NCBI GenBank assembly: GCA_965644315.1
Contig: CBFFRQ010000018.1
Span: forward strand, 372,001-436,000
Length of the DNA: 64,000 nucleotides
Direction of reading: 5' to 3'
Source: Caecitellus pseudoparvulus
Taxonomy: Eukaryota; Bigyra: Bicosoecida
Within the stretch, counting starts at the first letter, position 1, and each line of letters begins with the position of its first letter. The position numbers and the translations under genes are program-made. Shown here piece by piece: positions 12,697-23,808 of this stretch. The notes under the pieces were generated by a model. It was not told the DNA's origin, did not search any database, and was given only the letters and a program-made list of their open reading frames with translations.

Positions 12697-15122
12697 TCAA
12701 TGGAAGCCACCGAACGACCCATGGTACGTGCTTCCCGTCCCAGCGGCGAACTTGGCCTGGGAGTCTTTCTGTCGCAACAGAGGACGCACTGCGCTGCGGA
12801 CATACTTGTCCAGGTCATCGCTGCCCGCAAACTCTTTGTCAATGCGCGCCGCCTGCTCGGCATAGGAGCTGTTCAGCATGGGAATGCAGATATCAGCGAG
12901 GGCCATGTAGTAGCGGCACACTTCCTTCTCGCCCTTGATCACCACCAGCGCATTGCGCCTGTTGCTGCCAAAGGCGTGCTTGCCTGAGGCCAGCTCACGA
13001 ATGTCATCCTCCAGCGTGCTGCCATACTCTGAGTATTGCTCAGCCATGAGGTCTGCCAGCTTGCGAAGCACCAAGATCTCGTTCTCAGCAGAGACAGGCG
13101 TGACTGGGCGAGCGGCAAAGTCTGTGTCGCGTGTGATGGCAGGGAGCATGAGGAGCTGCTCCTGGGTGGCGAATGCAAAGCGCAGCCAGGAGAAGATCTC
13201 ACGGGTGGCAGCGTGGGCGTAGTAGGTGGAAACACGGAACGCCCTCCATGGGATGCCTTCCCGGCTGGTGCCAGAGTTCAGCGCACTGCCCGTGCACACG
13301 CCGGCAGCTAGGAGGTGTGACACCTTCTGCTGGAACCAAGGGTCCACACCGGGTGCCTCCAGGGAAGCGATGATGCGCACTTCGTTGTGGTTCTGACCAG
13401 TGTCATCGTCCCGGTTGTGCTCCACAGCGAAGCCATAGTTCAGCAGGAAGCGAGAGTTGCACTTCTTCCCGTAGGAATCGTACACTTGCTGGCCCTTGGC
13501 CAGCCGCGTCGTGGAGGTGATGGTGAAGCACTGGCGCGCGCTGTTGTACGTCCACTTGGTCTCCCGCGGGCGGTAGTGGTTCAGCATATCCGCATAGGGC
13601 ACCATGGCGTCAGTTTTGCGGCCGTCAATGGTCACGCCAAAGTTCCTGGAAGCCACGATCATGCGCACCCACATGAAGGTGTGCAGGTCAGCAATGGCCT
13701 TGAACTCCGGAGCCACCCGGATGATCTGCTCGTAGTCCCGCTTGATGTTTGCCTTGCGGTCTTCCACCTGCTGCAGCAAGTAAGAGCCTTGTAGCCACTG
13801 CAGCTGCTCGTCGCTCCAGAACAGAGGCATGTTCGGGAACGCCTCGGGCAGGATTCCTGAGCGGGGCGGGGGCACATAAGCGAAGTGCAGACTAGCGTTG
13901 CAGCGGCCTCGGGGGGGCACATCCCTGCGTTGCACGGCACTCACGGTAGTAGGGCTGAAAGAAGGAGTCCTCATTCAGCATGTCCATGCAGATGAAGACC
14001 GTCGTGTAGCAGTGCTTGGAGGCAGAAAAGATGAGGGGTGGGTTGGCAGCCTGCATCTTGCGCCCGATGCTGCAGGCACGCCCCATCTCCACTGTGATGA
14101 GGAACTTCCTGTCGATGGCCATGATTTCCGTCTCAGGCTGCGAAGTGGGATGCAAGCGTGGGTGAGCACTATGCTGCTGGCTACGAGCACACGGCACCGC
14201 CCCGCAGCACGCACTGGCACATCCTCCCGGCAATGCACGCCCCGATTGCCCTCCATGTACTTCTTCATGTACAACTTGGGGAAGGAGGTGTTGTGGTCCG
14301 TGTCGCTGGCAAGCCAGCCCTCCAGTCCGTCAAACTTGTCCGCCTCCCCGCCACTGGCACCACCGCCCTCTGCTGGAACAGCTTCAGCTGGCGCCGCCTC
14401 CCCCGCCTCCGCCACTGCCTCACCAACAGTGACCGACTCTAGGCGCATCTTGGCGAGTCGGCCCAAGGCAGCCGAGAGGGCTGCCGTCCGGATGCCACCA
14501 CAGAGGAGCTCCCCCTTCCGCAGCACACTCTCCGCCTCACTGAACTTCAGCTGCAGCGTCAGCACGGAGCCCTTCAACAGGAAGGCTTCGGGCCACTGCG
14601 AGTCAACAGCTAGAATCTCCTCGGCGATTGCCGCTGCATCCGTCAGGTCCTGCGCGTGCCGTGTGCATGGCTGTGTCGAGGGTTCCCCGTGCTGAGAACG
14701 AGGCACTCCCATGCCTCCACGCTGCGATGGCGTGCAGGATGGAGTCTCAGCACCAACGAAAGCAGACACCCACCTGAGGAGAGCCACGATGCAGCAGGAA
14801 CTCCCCTTTGGCCTTCAGGATCTTTTTGTGGGAAGGGTACTCAAGGAGCGCCTGCCAGAGAAAGTGCAGCGGAAGACCAGTGCGAAGCTCGAGCACCGGA
14901 TAGGCTGGAAAAGCCACACACCTTGTCAGCTGCCTCCAGGACAGCGGGATCGTTGCGTCTCAATAGTGCGTGCAGATTTGACTGGGAGGCGAGGTCCGAG
15001 TGTGGAGCTCAGTGCACTTCGAGCGATGTGCTGGCGTGTCCGGCTGCCGTTTCGCTCACCAACACAACTTCCACCAGCTCCTCCGAGGACACCTTGCCCA
15101 CAGCGGCTGCCGCAGTTGCCAT
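12697..15122 (-). CDS. TPR + SET-domain methyltransferase (SETD3/Rubisco-LSMT-like)
   Basis: Six exons on the minus strand: 15122-15060, 14981-14922, 14851-14774, 14649-14215, 14137-13945 and 13856-12697. All junctions keep phase and give 662 residues from MATAAAAVGKVSSEEL. An N-terminal helical part (LLRRNDPAVLEAADK, LLEYPSHKKILKAKGEFLLH, ILAVDSQWPEAFLLKGSVL) looks like TPR repeats. The split SET domain follows: GNRGVHCRE at its start, FFQPYY before the insert, then MVPYADMLNH and the cofactor-site motif DSYGKKCNSRFLLNYGF. A C-terminal helical region (FSWLRFAFATQEQLLML) resembles the Rubis-subs-bind domain. Such enzymes methylate lysine or histidine of non-histone proteins; the substrate here is unknown. 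Shares a 311-bp divergent upstream region with the next + gene. Confidence 0.85.
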
Positions 15123-15433
15123 AGCAGGCAGTGGATCAGATATTGGCTTCAGTGGGCAGGCCTGGCACGACCAGCTCACGTTGCGCTGCAGCTGCAGGCC
15201 CCGGGACGCCCTGTGGCAAGTGGCGAGCCTGGGACAGCCGAGCCGAAGCTCAGGAGCCGGGGGAGGGGGGTGGCACGGCCGAATGGCTGGAGCCGACCAC
15301 CAAATTAATCTTTCGCAGAGTTGTGGTGAGTTGAGAAGTGCTTGAACTATTTTCTTGCGCGTGCGTCACCCTGCTTTCGTCCAGCAGTAGGCGACTGGCC
15401 TGCCCGCCCCAGGCACCTTTCAACTCTGGCACC
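15123..15433. promoter_or_regulatory. Divergent intergenic region between SET gene and propeller gene
   Basis: A 311-bp gap between two start codons pointing away from each other, so it must hold both 5' UTRs and promoters. No TATA-like box, tRNA or coherent exon is recognised; the overlapping open frames are short and inconsistent in phase. Confidence 0.4.
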
Positions 15434-18176
15434 ATGCGACTGCTGCTTTGCCTTTGGGCTGTGGCAGGCATTCTCACTGGCACCAAGGCCGCTGTTCCAG
15501 ACTCTCCCTACATTGAAGTTGTGGCGCAGCGCTTCACAGCAGGCTCAGGCCAGGCAGTTGTGCGTGCGCCGTGACGTGCAGTGCACCTGCGAGGGAAGCC
15601 ACCACGCCAATAGCGCTCCATCCCAGGCACACTGGGGAACCATTCCCGGGGACAGCGTGTGGGATGCCGTGCATGAGGTGAACTTGGGCCTGGTCGCGCT
15701 CACGTCGAATGGCCTGCTGTCCCTGAGCGCAGGCAGCGCTGCCAGCACTTCGAGCTGGAGCGCTGTGCAGGTCACCCCTCCCCTTCCGCAAACCTTCCCA
15801 CAACAGGGCAGACTTGTCCTGACCCCGGCAGGGGCTCTCTCAGCGATCGTTTCGCCTGCTGCTGTGCGCTTGCTGGCTTGCAGCAAGGGGGCCTGCGTGA
15901 GCAAGGCTGTGCCCGCAGGTTTTGGGGAGGTGTCCGACGCAGCCTGCATCCCGGCCTCCACCTCTGGCTGCCAAAGCATCTGGGTGGCCGCCTCCACAGG
16001 GCTATGGGAGGTGGATCTCAGCACTGGTTCGGTCCGGCGCGTCACCGCAGCCCCCCAAACGGCTGTGGCTGCGGCAGCCGATGGCAGTCAGGTGTTCTCA
16101 GGAGGGCAGCGCTTCGTGTCGCACTGGACACCCACACCCCCCAAGCTCGTCCGGCGGGAGTGGGTGACCAACGTCACCTCTGGAGAAGGCGGTGTCTATG
16201 ACGGCGTTGTCACAGCCATGGCCATGGCCCCTGACGGCACCCTCTTTGTAGCTACACCCCAGGCACTCAACGTGCGGTACGCCAACCGGACTTTGGTGCG
16301 TGTAGCAGGCCTGCAGGGCCTGGTGGTGGGGAACCTCACCAGCGTCGCGGTGGGCACGGCGCAAGAGGTGGACCAGCGCAGCGCTGCCCTGGCAGGTGGG
16401 GGTGGGCAGTCGACGTGGCAGCTAGTGCTGGGATCCACTCAAGGATCAGCAACTGTTCAACTTGGCGGCGCACCCAGCTCAAACCCCGGCACTTGGACCA
16501 ACTGGCGCTTCTTCAATGGGCCCAGGTACCTGCCCACTCTCTCTGCAGCACGAGGCGCTGTCGGGAACGCAGTAGCACGCGTCGTGGCGGGCCAGTGGAG
16601 TCCTGGCGCCGACCAGTGGGTGTCCAGTCCCCTCATCGTGACCACAGCGGGGCTGTCAGCCCTGGCCCCACAAGTCTGGACCCTCGCGAAGAAGGCTGCT
16701 GCCATGGAGGTCATTCAGGCGCGGCACAATCGGCACGGCATGACCAGCGACTGCTCTTTGCTGGAGTTCGGCAACTTCACTTCCTGCACCAACCACCCCA
16801 GCGACAACAACGGCTTGTGGACCAGCCTGGTGGTGGTGGCAGAGGCCATGCGGTGGGCCGTCACCAAGGACCCTACCGCTGCTGAAGCTGCACTTGCTTA
16901 CCTTCAAGGCATGCACTTGCTGGTGCAAGTCACCGGCGTGAACGGGCTCATGGCACGCTCCGCTGTTTCTCCGGGCGAGAGCACGGGACCGGGCGGCACA
17001 TGGCACAACAGCACAGCGCCAGGGCTGGAGGGGTGGCAGTGGAAAGGTGACACGAGCAGCGATGAAGTCACTGGGCACACCTTTGCATACCCCATCGCGG
17101 CGTCCTTGCTAGGGCCGCTGCAAATGCCGTCACCCGCGTGGGCTCCTGGCTCCCCTGGTGGGCGCGCGGATGACGTCGCCCTCACGCTTCTGCACACCAT
17201 CGTCTCCTACATTGCTGCCAACAACATGACACTTGTGGACGTGACAGGGCTGCCTACTCGGTGGGGGCACTGGGATCCCCCCACCATGAATCGTAACCGG
17301 GTTTACTCTGACGGGCGAGGCGTGAACTCCCTGCAAGCACTGGCCTTCCTCCAGGCAGGTGCCGTGACGGCGCACCCGCAAGCGCCCTTTGCAAAGCACT
17401 TGCTGGGCACCTACGCCAGCCTCGTGCACCAGCATGACTATGGCGGAAACGTCGTCAACTTGAAGATCGAGTCGCCAGTGGACGACAACTACTCGGACGA
17501 TGAGCTGACGTTCCTGCCTCTCTACCTATTCGCCGCGTGCAACGCAGCAGCAGGGCCCTCCGCACTGGATCCTACAGACGTTCAAGCAGGCTTCCGGCGT
17601 ACGTTTGACTTCGTCCGCCCCTGGCGCTCGGATCTGTGGGGCGCTATCTGGCTGGCATCAGGTGGCGCTGCCTGGAGCGCTGGTGCACCCTCCCCACTGG
17701 CGGCCGCGTGCGCAGCAGTCGGTGGAGGGGACAACGCCACCTCCACAGCATCCGCTGCCACCAGCTCAAGCCCCTTGGACGACATGGCAGAGCTTGGCGC
17801 CAGCTCCCTGCGCGGAAGACATGCGCAGCCAAGCGGCCAAACCTTGAGCGGGGAGCAGCAACCTGTCCAGGACGCCACCTACACCGCTGCAGTGGCGGAA
17901 GACATCGCGTGGAACCTGCGCACCTGGCCTTTGGACTTGGTTGACTGGCCAGTGGACAACTCCAATCGCTTGGACGTGTTCTTCAGGCGGTCGCCAAACC
18001 GCTTTGGGCGATCGAATTCGGACTCTGTGAGGGTACTGCCTGCAAACGAACGAGCGCAGTTTCGGTGGAATGGGAATCCCCATGCCTTGAGCGGCGGCTC
18101 CGGGCGCAATGAGTACGATGCAGGTGCTTGGCTGCTGCCGTACTGGCTTGCAAGGTACCACGACATCTTGCAGTGA
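15434..18176 (+). CDS. Secreted beta-propeller plus helical-barrel-like protein, family unnamed
   Basis: Exons 15434-15559 and 15627-18176 (67-bp intron) give 891 residues beginning with a clear signal peptide (MRLLLCLWAVAGILTGTKA). The first half repeats blade-like phrases (TGLWEVDLSTGSVRRVTAAP, DGVVTAMAMAPDGTLFVATP) and looks like a two-component-regulator-type beta-propeller. The second half holds a conserved-looking block around residues 400-600 (RHNRHGMTSDCSLLEFG, NHPSDNNGLWTSLVV, GWQWKGDTSSDEVTGHTFAY) with alternating helices that suggest a six-hairpin (alpha/alpha) glycosidase-type fold; that is inference. Many N-x-S/T sites fit secretion. It could be an extracellular polysaccharide-acting enzyme or a binding protein. 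Confidence 0.72.
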
Positions 18177-18267
18177 TGCTGGTGCCATCCATAGGGCGAG
18201 TCAAATTCACACACCCAAGCAGGACATGGGCGTGCTTAGCTTGCTCGGTCAGTGGGGGTCGTAGCGA

Positions 18268-19669
18268 ATGCAAAGCAAGGGCGCAGACATGGCAGACTCG
18301 CAAGGTTTGCCACCTGCCTCGGCGGTGGTGGGGCAGGAGGAAGCGCCAGTGTTTCCTCTGAGCAAGCTCCAAGCACCCCCAAGTGCAGCAGATGGAATGG
18401 AGGTGGATGAAATCGATGCATATCGCCATTGGTCTATGGATCTCGTCCAAGAAGCGACCATCATGCTGCGGCTGTACGTCTGGCTGGGCTGGAAGTGCCT
18501 CGCCCGTTTCGGTGGCGTTTCAACTGCTTCCCGTGCCCATCCGCAGTCCACAGCGGTGCTGCATGACGGCACAAGCACTTCTGCATCGGGTTTTCTACAA
18601 TATGAGCCTTCCACTTATCGATGTTCCGCTGGGTAGGTCTATGTCTGTGATGCTTTGGCTACTGCAACCCGGAAACTGAGCCCCTGCTTGTGCAGTTTCA
18701 ATGGCGTGCGTCTTCCTCGCTGCCAAGGCTGAGGACTACCCGCGTGAGATCTGGCACGTGATGGAAGTGCACTATGATCAGTTCAGGAGGCGCCGGGGAT
18801 TGAAGCCTCAGGCACTGACCTTGGGCGGACGAGTGCGTGAAGCCGCAGCCCAGATCGCCAAGATCTTGGTGCCACAACACTGCTCTCGCCCACCCCAGCT
18901 CTACAACCACTGGAAGGAGCTGATCGTGGAGTATGAAGCAGAGGTGCTGCGGCAGTGTGGATTCAAGCTGTACCCTCTGCAGCAGCACTCCATCGACCTG
19001 CTACCCCCCCTTGTCGCTCTGCTCACATCTGGTGTGGACGGGCTGCAGCCATCCTTTGCAAGCGCGCTCCAAACTCAAGCGACTGCCTTGCTTAATGATA
19101 TGGGTAGGCTGGACGTGTGTGTGCGATATCTTCCTGAGACAATAGCGGTGGCAGCGGTTGCCATCGCAGCCATGTGCGTTTCCAGCCGGCCCCTTGCTCC
19201 CCCCCCCTTGCGTACCACTCCCTCGCTCGCCTCCCTTCCCAGCGACCTCGACTTTGAACTCCCTTCGGGGTGGAGCCTGGTACTGCACACGCGCTCAGAG
19301 CACATCACTGCCATCGCCACTGAACTCCTGCAGCTGCATGAGCGCCCTCCAGAGGCGTGGATGCCGCCCTCTAGTCAAGGAGGTGACGGCAGGCGCCCCA
19401 CAGCCAGTGCCGACGTGTGGAAGCACACCCTCATGCTGGACAAGGACGAAGATGAGCGACAGGATGAACTGCAGCGCCTGCGGGCCGCAGAGGCGGCGCA
19501 GAGAGGAGTTGCCGCCCCAGCCGCATCACAGGGCGCCGCCCCCCCACCCCAGGCCTCAGCTGCCCTCGCAGACAGCGTTGCACAAGCTCGTGCAGCAGCA
19601 CTGGCCTTGGCTGCGCGGGCTTCTGCGGCCATCGCCCAGCCAGCAGCTAAGCGAGGGCGCCACGTGTGA
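18268..19669 (+). CDS. CCNL: Cyclin L-like transcription/splicing cyclin
   Basis: Exons 18268-18473, 18547-18632 and 18696-19669 join in phase to 421 residues. The cyclin box is diagnostic once the introns are removed: TIMLRLPQRCCMTAQALLHR, then FYNMSLPLIDVPLVSMACVF and LAAKAEDYPREIWHV, matching cyclin L (LLRLPQ...FVKHSMEHVSMACVHLASK). Cyclin L partners CDK11/CDK12-type kinases in pre-mRNA processing. A second cyclin fold follows (QCGFKLYPLQQH, then LLNDMGRLDVCVRYLPETIA). The C-terminal tail is Ala/Gln-rich with a short KRGRH end and lacks the RS domain of animal cyclin L. A start at 18289 is also possible. Convergent with B9D1, 34 bp between stops. Confidence 0.85.
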
Positions 19670-19703
19670 AGGGCGTGCGTGGAACGCTGGTTCGCTGCAT
19701 TGC

Positions 19704-20991
19704 TCAGTATCCATCATCCTCTGACGCTGCGCCCCCCCCCGCTGCAGGCGAGGCGGTAGTCAGCGCAGGGGATGCCTGCGGTGTGCCTGATCCACGGGGG
19801 CGCGTCACCTGCCGTGCGATGGAGGCAAACCGGTTTCCACCGCCGGACCGTCCCCCAGAGGAACTTCGCTGCGGAGCGGTTCGGCCAGACGACCGACTGC
19901 GCGAGGGGGCGGTCTCCTCCGGAGCCGCAGCGCTGGAGCGGGACGTAGATCTGGATGGACGGGCGGGCGCATCGCGGCTGGACGAGACGGGGCCATCCAG
20001 CGCGCCGCTGGCACGCAGTCGTTCGAAGCTGCGTAGCACTTCATCAGGGGACCGGGACGGGCGCGAGTCCCTGACGCTGGCGCCAGACTTCTGCGAAAGG
20101 GCCTTGGCGACAGATGCCACGCTGGCGAACGCCGCCCCAGGTGCTGACGTGGGTGCTTGGCTTGACGTGGCGGCTTGACCAGGCGCCAGGCCAGAATCCG
20201 GGGGGCCACCCGTGCTGAAGCCGTGGGCCGCCATACCGCGGGTCAGGACGTTGATTTGCACACGAATAACCCCCGTCGACTGCACACGCGTCACTGTACA
20301 GCAAGGGGGCGGGCGGGGGGGGGTGCCAGTGGACGGCAGGCCCTCGCAGTGCAGGCAGTCGCTCACCTTCTCTTCCCTTGTTCTCAGCCACAAAGTCTGG
20401 GCGCACGAATTCTGGGCGGTTGGCTGTCAGCCACGCCAGAAAGCCCTGCACGACGCTGCCCGAGACGGGGGAAAACGTCCGCACATAGCGCACATAGCGC
20501 CCAGGCAAGGTGGGCACGAGCAGCGACCCATAGCCAACCACGACCTCTCGCCCCAGCATGTCCAACTGCTTCACCTCCAGCACCATGCGCGGCCACCCGA
20601 ATACATTCGTGGATGTCCACGTCACGTCAAAGGGCATGTTCCACACCACCTCTGCACCGGCTGAGCTGGAGAGCTGCGCGATCTGGGACTCTCCCTTGCC
20701 GACTCCCTGCATTGAAAGGGGCAAAGCTTGTCGTGGAGCCTGCCGGCGCGCAGCAATGAGCCACGCCCTCGGGTGAACTCACGTGCACCTCCCTCCAGTC
20801 CTCGCCTCGCGTAAAGTGAAAGCTGCAGGACAGAGAGTCGTCTCCTTTGAACTGCGCAAATGGGTTGGTGCTGCATCCGTTGAAGGCCAGACGGGTCCGT
20901 TGCGTGGGCAGACGCAGCCACGGACATCTGCTGCCTCTATTTGGCCATTGGCCATCACGTAGAAGCCCGAAAGCTCCCCCTCGTCGGCCAT
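19704..20991 (-). CDS. B9D1: B9 domain protein 1 (ciliary transition zone)
   Basis: Four exons on minus: 20991-20926, 20851-20783, 20706-20367 and 20293-19704, 354 residues. The B9 domain (about residues 8-170) aligns strongly with recalled animal B9D1: FYVMANGQIEAA, CSFHFTRGEDWREV, VVWNMPFDVTWTSTNVFGWP (animal VWNFPIDVTFKSTNPYGWP), GYGSLLVPTLPGRY, and REVTRVQSTGVIRVQINVLT. B9D1 works with B9D2, MKS1 and TMEM proteins in the transition-zone gate. Known orthologues are about 200 residues; here a Ser/Ala/Arg-rich, probably disordered tail of about 160 residues follows and may hide another intron. Shares a 672-bp divergent region with the S4 gene. Confidence 0.88.
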
Positions 20992-21663
20992 TTCTGCGCT
21001 GTCCCTCTGGAGGGTTGCTTCGCAGCGGAGGAGTGCGTGCTGGCGTTACGACGGGCGTTTCGCCTCTTTGCCAGCCCTAGTTCGCCCTGCTGAGGGAAGA
21101 AAACAAGGCAAAATATCGACGTGACGATTCATTTATTGGGCGATCATTCTGTCTTCGCCACAGAAGTGGCTGCATCCGAGGATATGCCGAGCCCTGGGCC
21201 CTGGTGCCTGGTGCAGCTGCATGGCGTCCAACGTCGAAAAAATGCATCATTCGCGCACTTCATAAATGGCCCACCAGACCACTGCAACCCCTTCACGACC
21301 CAGCCACCAGCCAGCACTTTCCCAGAGCCCGTCCATAGTCCCATCTCATGTATTTGTTGCGGTGAGTGTTTTGCGTCACCCCCCTGCGGCTTTCCTCGAC
21401 TTGCTTTGGAGCATTTCTGGTGGCCTACAGCTCAGCGCTCCCTGCACCTCCCGCGGCGTTCCCCACAGACCTCGGTCAGCAGCAGCTCCTGTTGTGAACA
21501 TTGCACAGCGGGTACGTGGCGCCTTGCGTGTAGTGGTGGATTGCCTCCCCATCCCCCTGCTGGCGAGGCAAGCGCCCTGGCGTGGCCGGCAATGGGAGCT
21601 GTGCTGTGTCCTCTATTTCCGCACGTGCGCCCTCCCGCCCTGCCCACAGACCACATATCAGCC
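20992..21663. promoter_or_regulatory. Divergent B9D1 / ribosomal protein S4 intergenic region
   Basis: 672 bp separating two start codons on opposite strands. An open frame runs from 21121 into the S4 gene but shows no family similarity and is most likely 5' UTR or an intron (a pyrimidine-rich run ends in CCCACAG just before the S4 ATG). The part around 21110-21300 is visibly AT-richer than the flanking genes, which may mark the promoter core. Confidence 0.35.
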
Positions 21664-22449
21664 ATGACGCGCGGCCCCAAGAAGCACCTGAAGCGCCTGA
21701 ATGCGCCCCACCACTGGATGCTCGCCAAGATGGGCGGCGTGTACGCCCCCAAGCCCATGTCCGGCCCCCACAAGTCCCGGGAGTGCCTGCCTCTGGTGCT
21801 GATCCTGCGCAACCGCCTGAAGTACGCCCTGACCCGCCGCGAGGCCCAGGCCATCTGCATGCAGAAGTCCGTCAAGGTCGACGGCAAGGTCCGCACAGAC
21901 ATGAAGTTCCCCGCTGGGTTCATGGATGTCATCTCCATCCCCAAGGCTGGCGACAACTTCCGCCTCATGTACGACGTGAAGGGCCGCTTCGTGCTGCACG
22001 CCGTGAACACCAAGGAGGCTGGCTACAAGCTCGCCCGCGTCATGCGCCAGGAGTTCACCAAGAAGGGCATCCCCGTCATCGTCACCCACGACGGCCGCAC
22101 CATCCGCTACGTCGACCCTGACATCAAGGTCAACGACACCGTGAAGGTGAACCTGGAGGACGGCAAGGTCACTGACTTCATCAAGTTCGAGCAGGGCAAC
22201 ACCGTCATCATCACCGCAGGGCGTAACCGCGGCCGTGTTGGTGTCCTGCGCCACATCGAGCGCCACCCTGGGTCTTACGACATCGTGCACGTCCAGGATG
22301 CCGCCGGCAAGGAGTTCGCCACTCGCCTGCACAACGCCTTCATGCTGGGCAAGGGCGACAACGTCGACAGCACCGCTGTGTCCCTGCCCCGCGGCAAGGG
22401 CATCAAGCTCAGCATTGTGGAGGAGCGTGACGCCGCCCGCCGCGTCTAA
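21664..22449 (+). CDS. RPS4: 40S ribosomal protein S4 (eS4)
   Basis: 261 residues, the normal length for eS4, from ATG 21664 to TAA. The N-terminus [20 protein letters not shown] and the blocks [26 protein letters not shown]-type [31 protein letters not shown] and [16 protein letters not shown] cover the S4 N-terminal, RNA-binding and KOW regions without gaps. A small-subunit structural protein. Third codon positions are almost all G or C, as expected of a very highly expressed gene in this genome. Convergent with E2F, 119 bp between stops. Confidence 0.98.
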   Translation: MTRGPKKHLKRLNAPHHWMLAKMGGVYAPKPMSGPHKSRECLPLVLILRNRLKYALTRREAQAICMQKSVKVDGKVRTDMKFPAGFMDVISIPKAGDNFRLMYDVKGRFVLHAVNTKEAGYKLARVMRQEFTKKGIPVIVTHDGRTIRYVDPDIKVNDTVKVNLEDGKVTDFIKFEQGNTVIITAGRNRGRVGVLRHIERHPGSYDIVHVQDAAGKEFATRLHNAFMLGKGDNVDSTAVSLPRGKGIKLSIVEERDAARRV

Positions 22450-22568
22450 GCCTCGCAGCTGCGCGCCCTGCTGTGGGTGCAACCCGGGCTTCCCGCCCTT
22501 GATTGGAGAATGGACAGGAACCACACTTGTTTGCGCTCACACATTATGCATTTCGCTGCTTGCTTGCT

Positions 22569-23602
22569 TCAAGGCGAACCGCCGGCTGACTTGGGAGCGA
22601 GGGTCTCGACCGTCGCTTGGCCCTGCGACGACTCCTCGCCTGGATGCACGACGAAGGCAGACACTTCACGTGCCGGCGACGGCGACTTTCCCCGCCCTCG
22701 CCGACTGCCCGAAGAGCCACCTAGTGGTCCGGATACGAGCAGTTTGTGAGGCAGCGGGTCTGTCTCGGCGGGCCCACCGCTAACTGGTTCTTCCTGCTGG
22801 CTGCTCTCGCTCGCAGGGGGACCTTCCGGCGCCACCAAGCCACGAGGCGGCAAGGCAATCGCCACAGTGCTGCAGTCACGCAGAGAAGGCATGCTGGCGA
22901 TGTCTTCGGGGGTGATGTACACATGGGGCCCAATGGAGGGGGTGGCTGGCCCCTTACCTTGTGCGGCCCCGGCCTCCTCCACTGCCTGCATGATGCCTGC
23001 CAGCTCTGCCTCGGCAGTGTGCAGTGCAGCATCCACGTGGCCTTCCAGTGCGACCAGCCTCTGAGTATCGGCAATGACGGCATCCAGCTTCGCCCTCACA
23101 GCTGCGCTGTACGCCAGGACAGGACTGCACGAGGGGGAAGGCGAGAATGCTGTACTTCGCATGAAACGCCAGTGCCCCGTGCCTCGCCAGAAAGCGGGGC
23201 CAGCTGAGCGCGGAAGCCCCTAAACACAAACCAAATTGATGGAACAGAGCATCACCAGACAGTCACACCGCTGGCTGCAGCAGGGAGGCCCACCTGGACC
23301 TGTACACACTGCAAAAGCGTGCTGCCGTTGCACACTCACCTGCAGTACAGCTTCCCTTTTGAAGTCTTGGCCACGAGCCGCATGCCCTCCAGCACGTTGA
23401 TAATGTCATACACTCTCCTGCGTTGAATGCTGAGGTCGTCTGCCAGCTTGAAGTAGTCCACGGGCTGGCTGGCCTTGTGCCCTTCCAACAAGTGCGCCAG
23501 GCAGCGCCTGGCCAGGCCGTCCACGAAGCGCCGTGTGGACATGGCCAGGCTGGAGGCCACCTCGGCCCCCTTGGCGTCGGTCACTTCATCCGTCGCTGCC
23601 AT
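22569..23602 (-). CDS. E2F: E2F-family transcription factor
   Basis: Exons 23602-23340 and 23124-22569 (215-bp intron) give 272 residues from the first in-frame ATG; the frame is open upstream but only from a non-ATG codon. The winged-helix DNA-binding domain is clear: LADDLSIQRRRVYDIINVLE followed by GMRLVAKTSKGKLYC (consensus RRRIYDITNVLEGI). A leucine-zipper-like dimerisation helix follows (VRAKLDAVIADTQRLVALEG), then a marked-box-like segment, VYITPEDIASMPSLRDCSTV followed by AIALPP, which matches E2F rather than DP. Cell-cycle gene regulator acting with a DP partner. No Rb-binding motif (DYxxxLxxxEGI) is seen in the short C-terminal tail. Confidence 0.88.
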
Positions 23603-23808
23603 GCTGCGCAATGTGGCTTGGTGAGCTCTTCCCAGAGCTGCAGCCTCAGACCTGTGTGACAGGGCCGATGGTGCCAGCAAGCCACGCAGGTCAGGCAAGG
23701 AGGCCTTCCCAGTCGTGCCTGCTCAGAGCGCCAAAGCCGTGCTCAGTCACCGCGCATTGCACACAAACTTGCAGCTTGACGTTTTTGGTGGACCCAGTCA
23801 AGTGTGCG

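Noticed and set aside
14888-14921. Very short introns (17 or 34 bp) in the SET gene
   Set aside because: A 70-bp intron (14852-14921) with a better pyrimidine tract gives a TPR-like protein in phase.
21658-22524. Minus-strand frame of 288 codons opposite S4
   Set aside because: Mirror of S4 codon bias.
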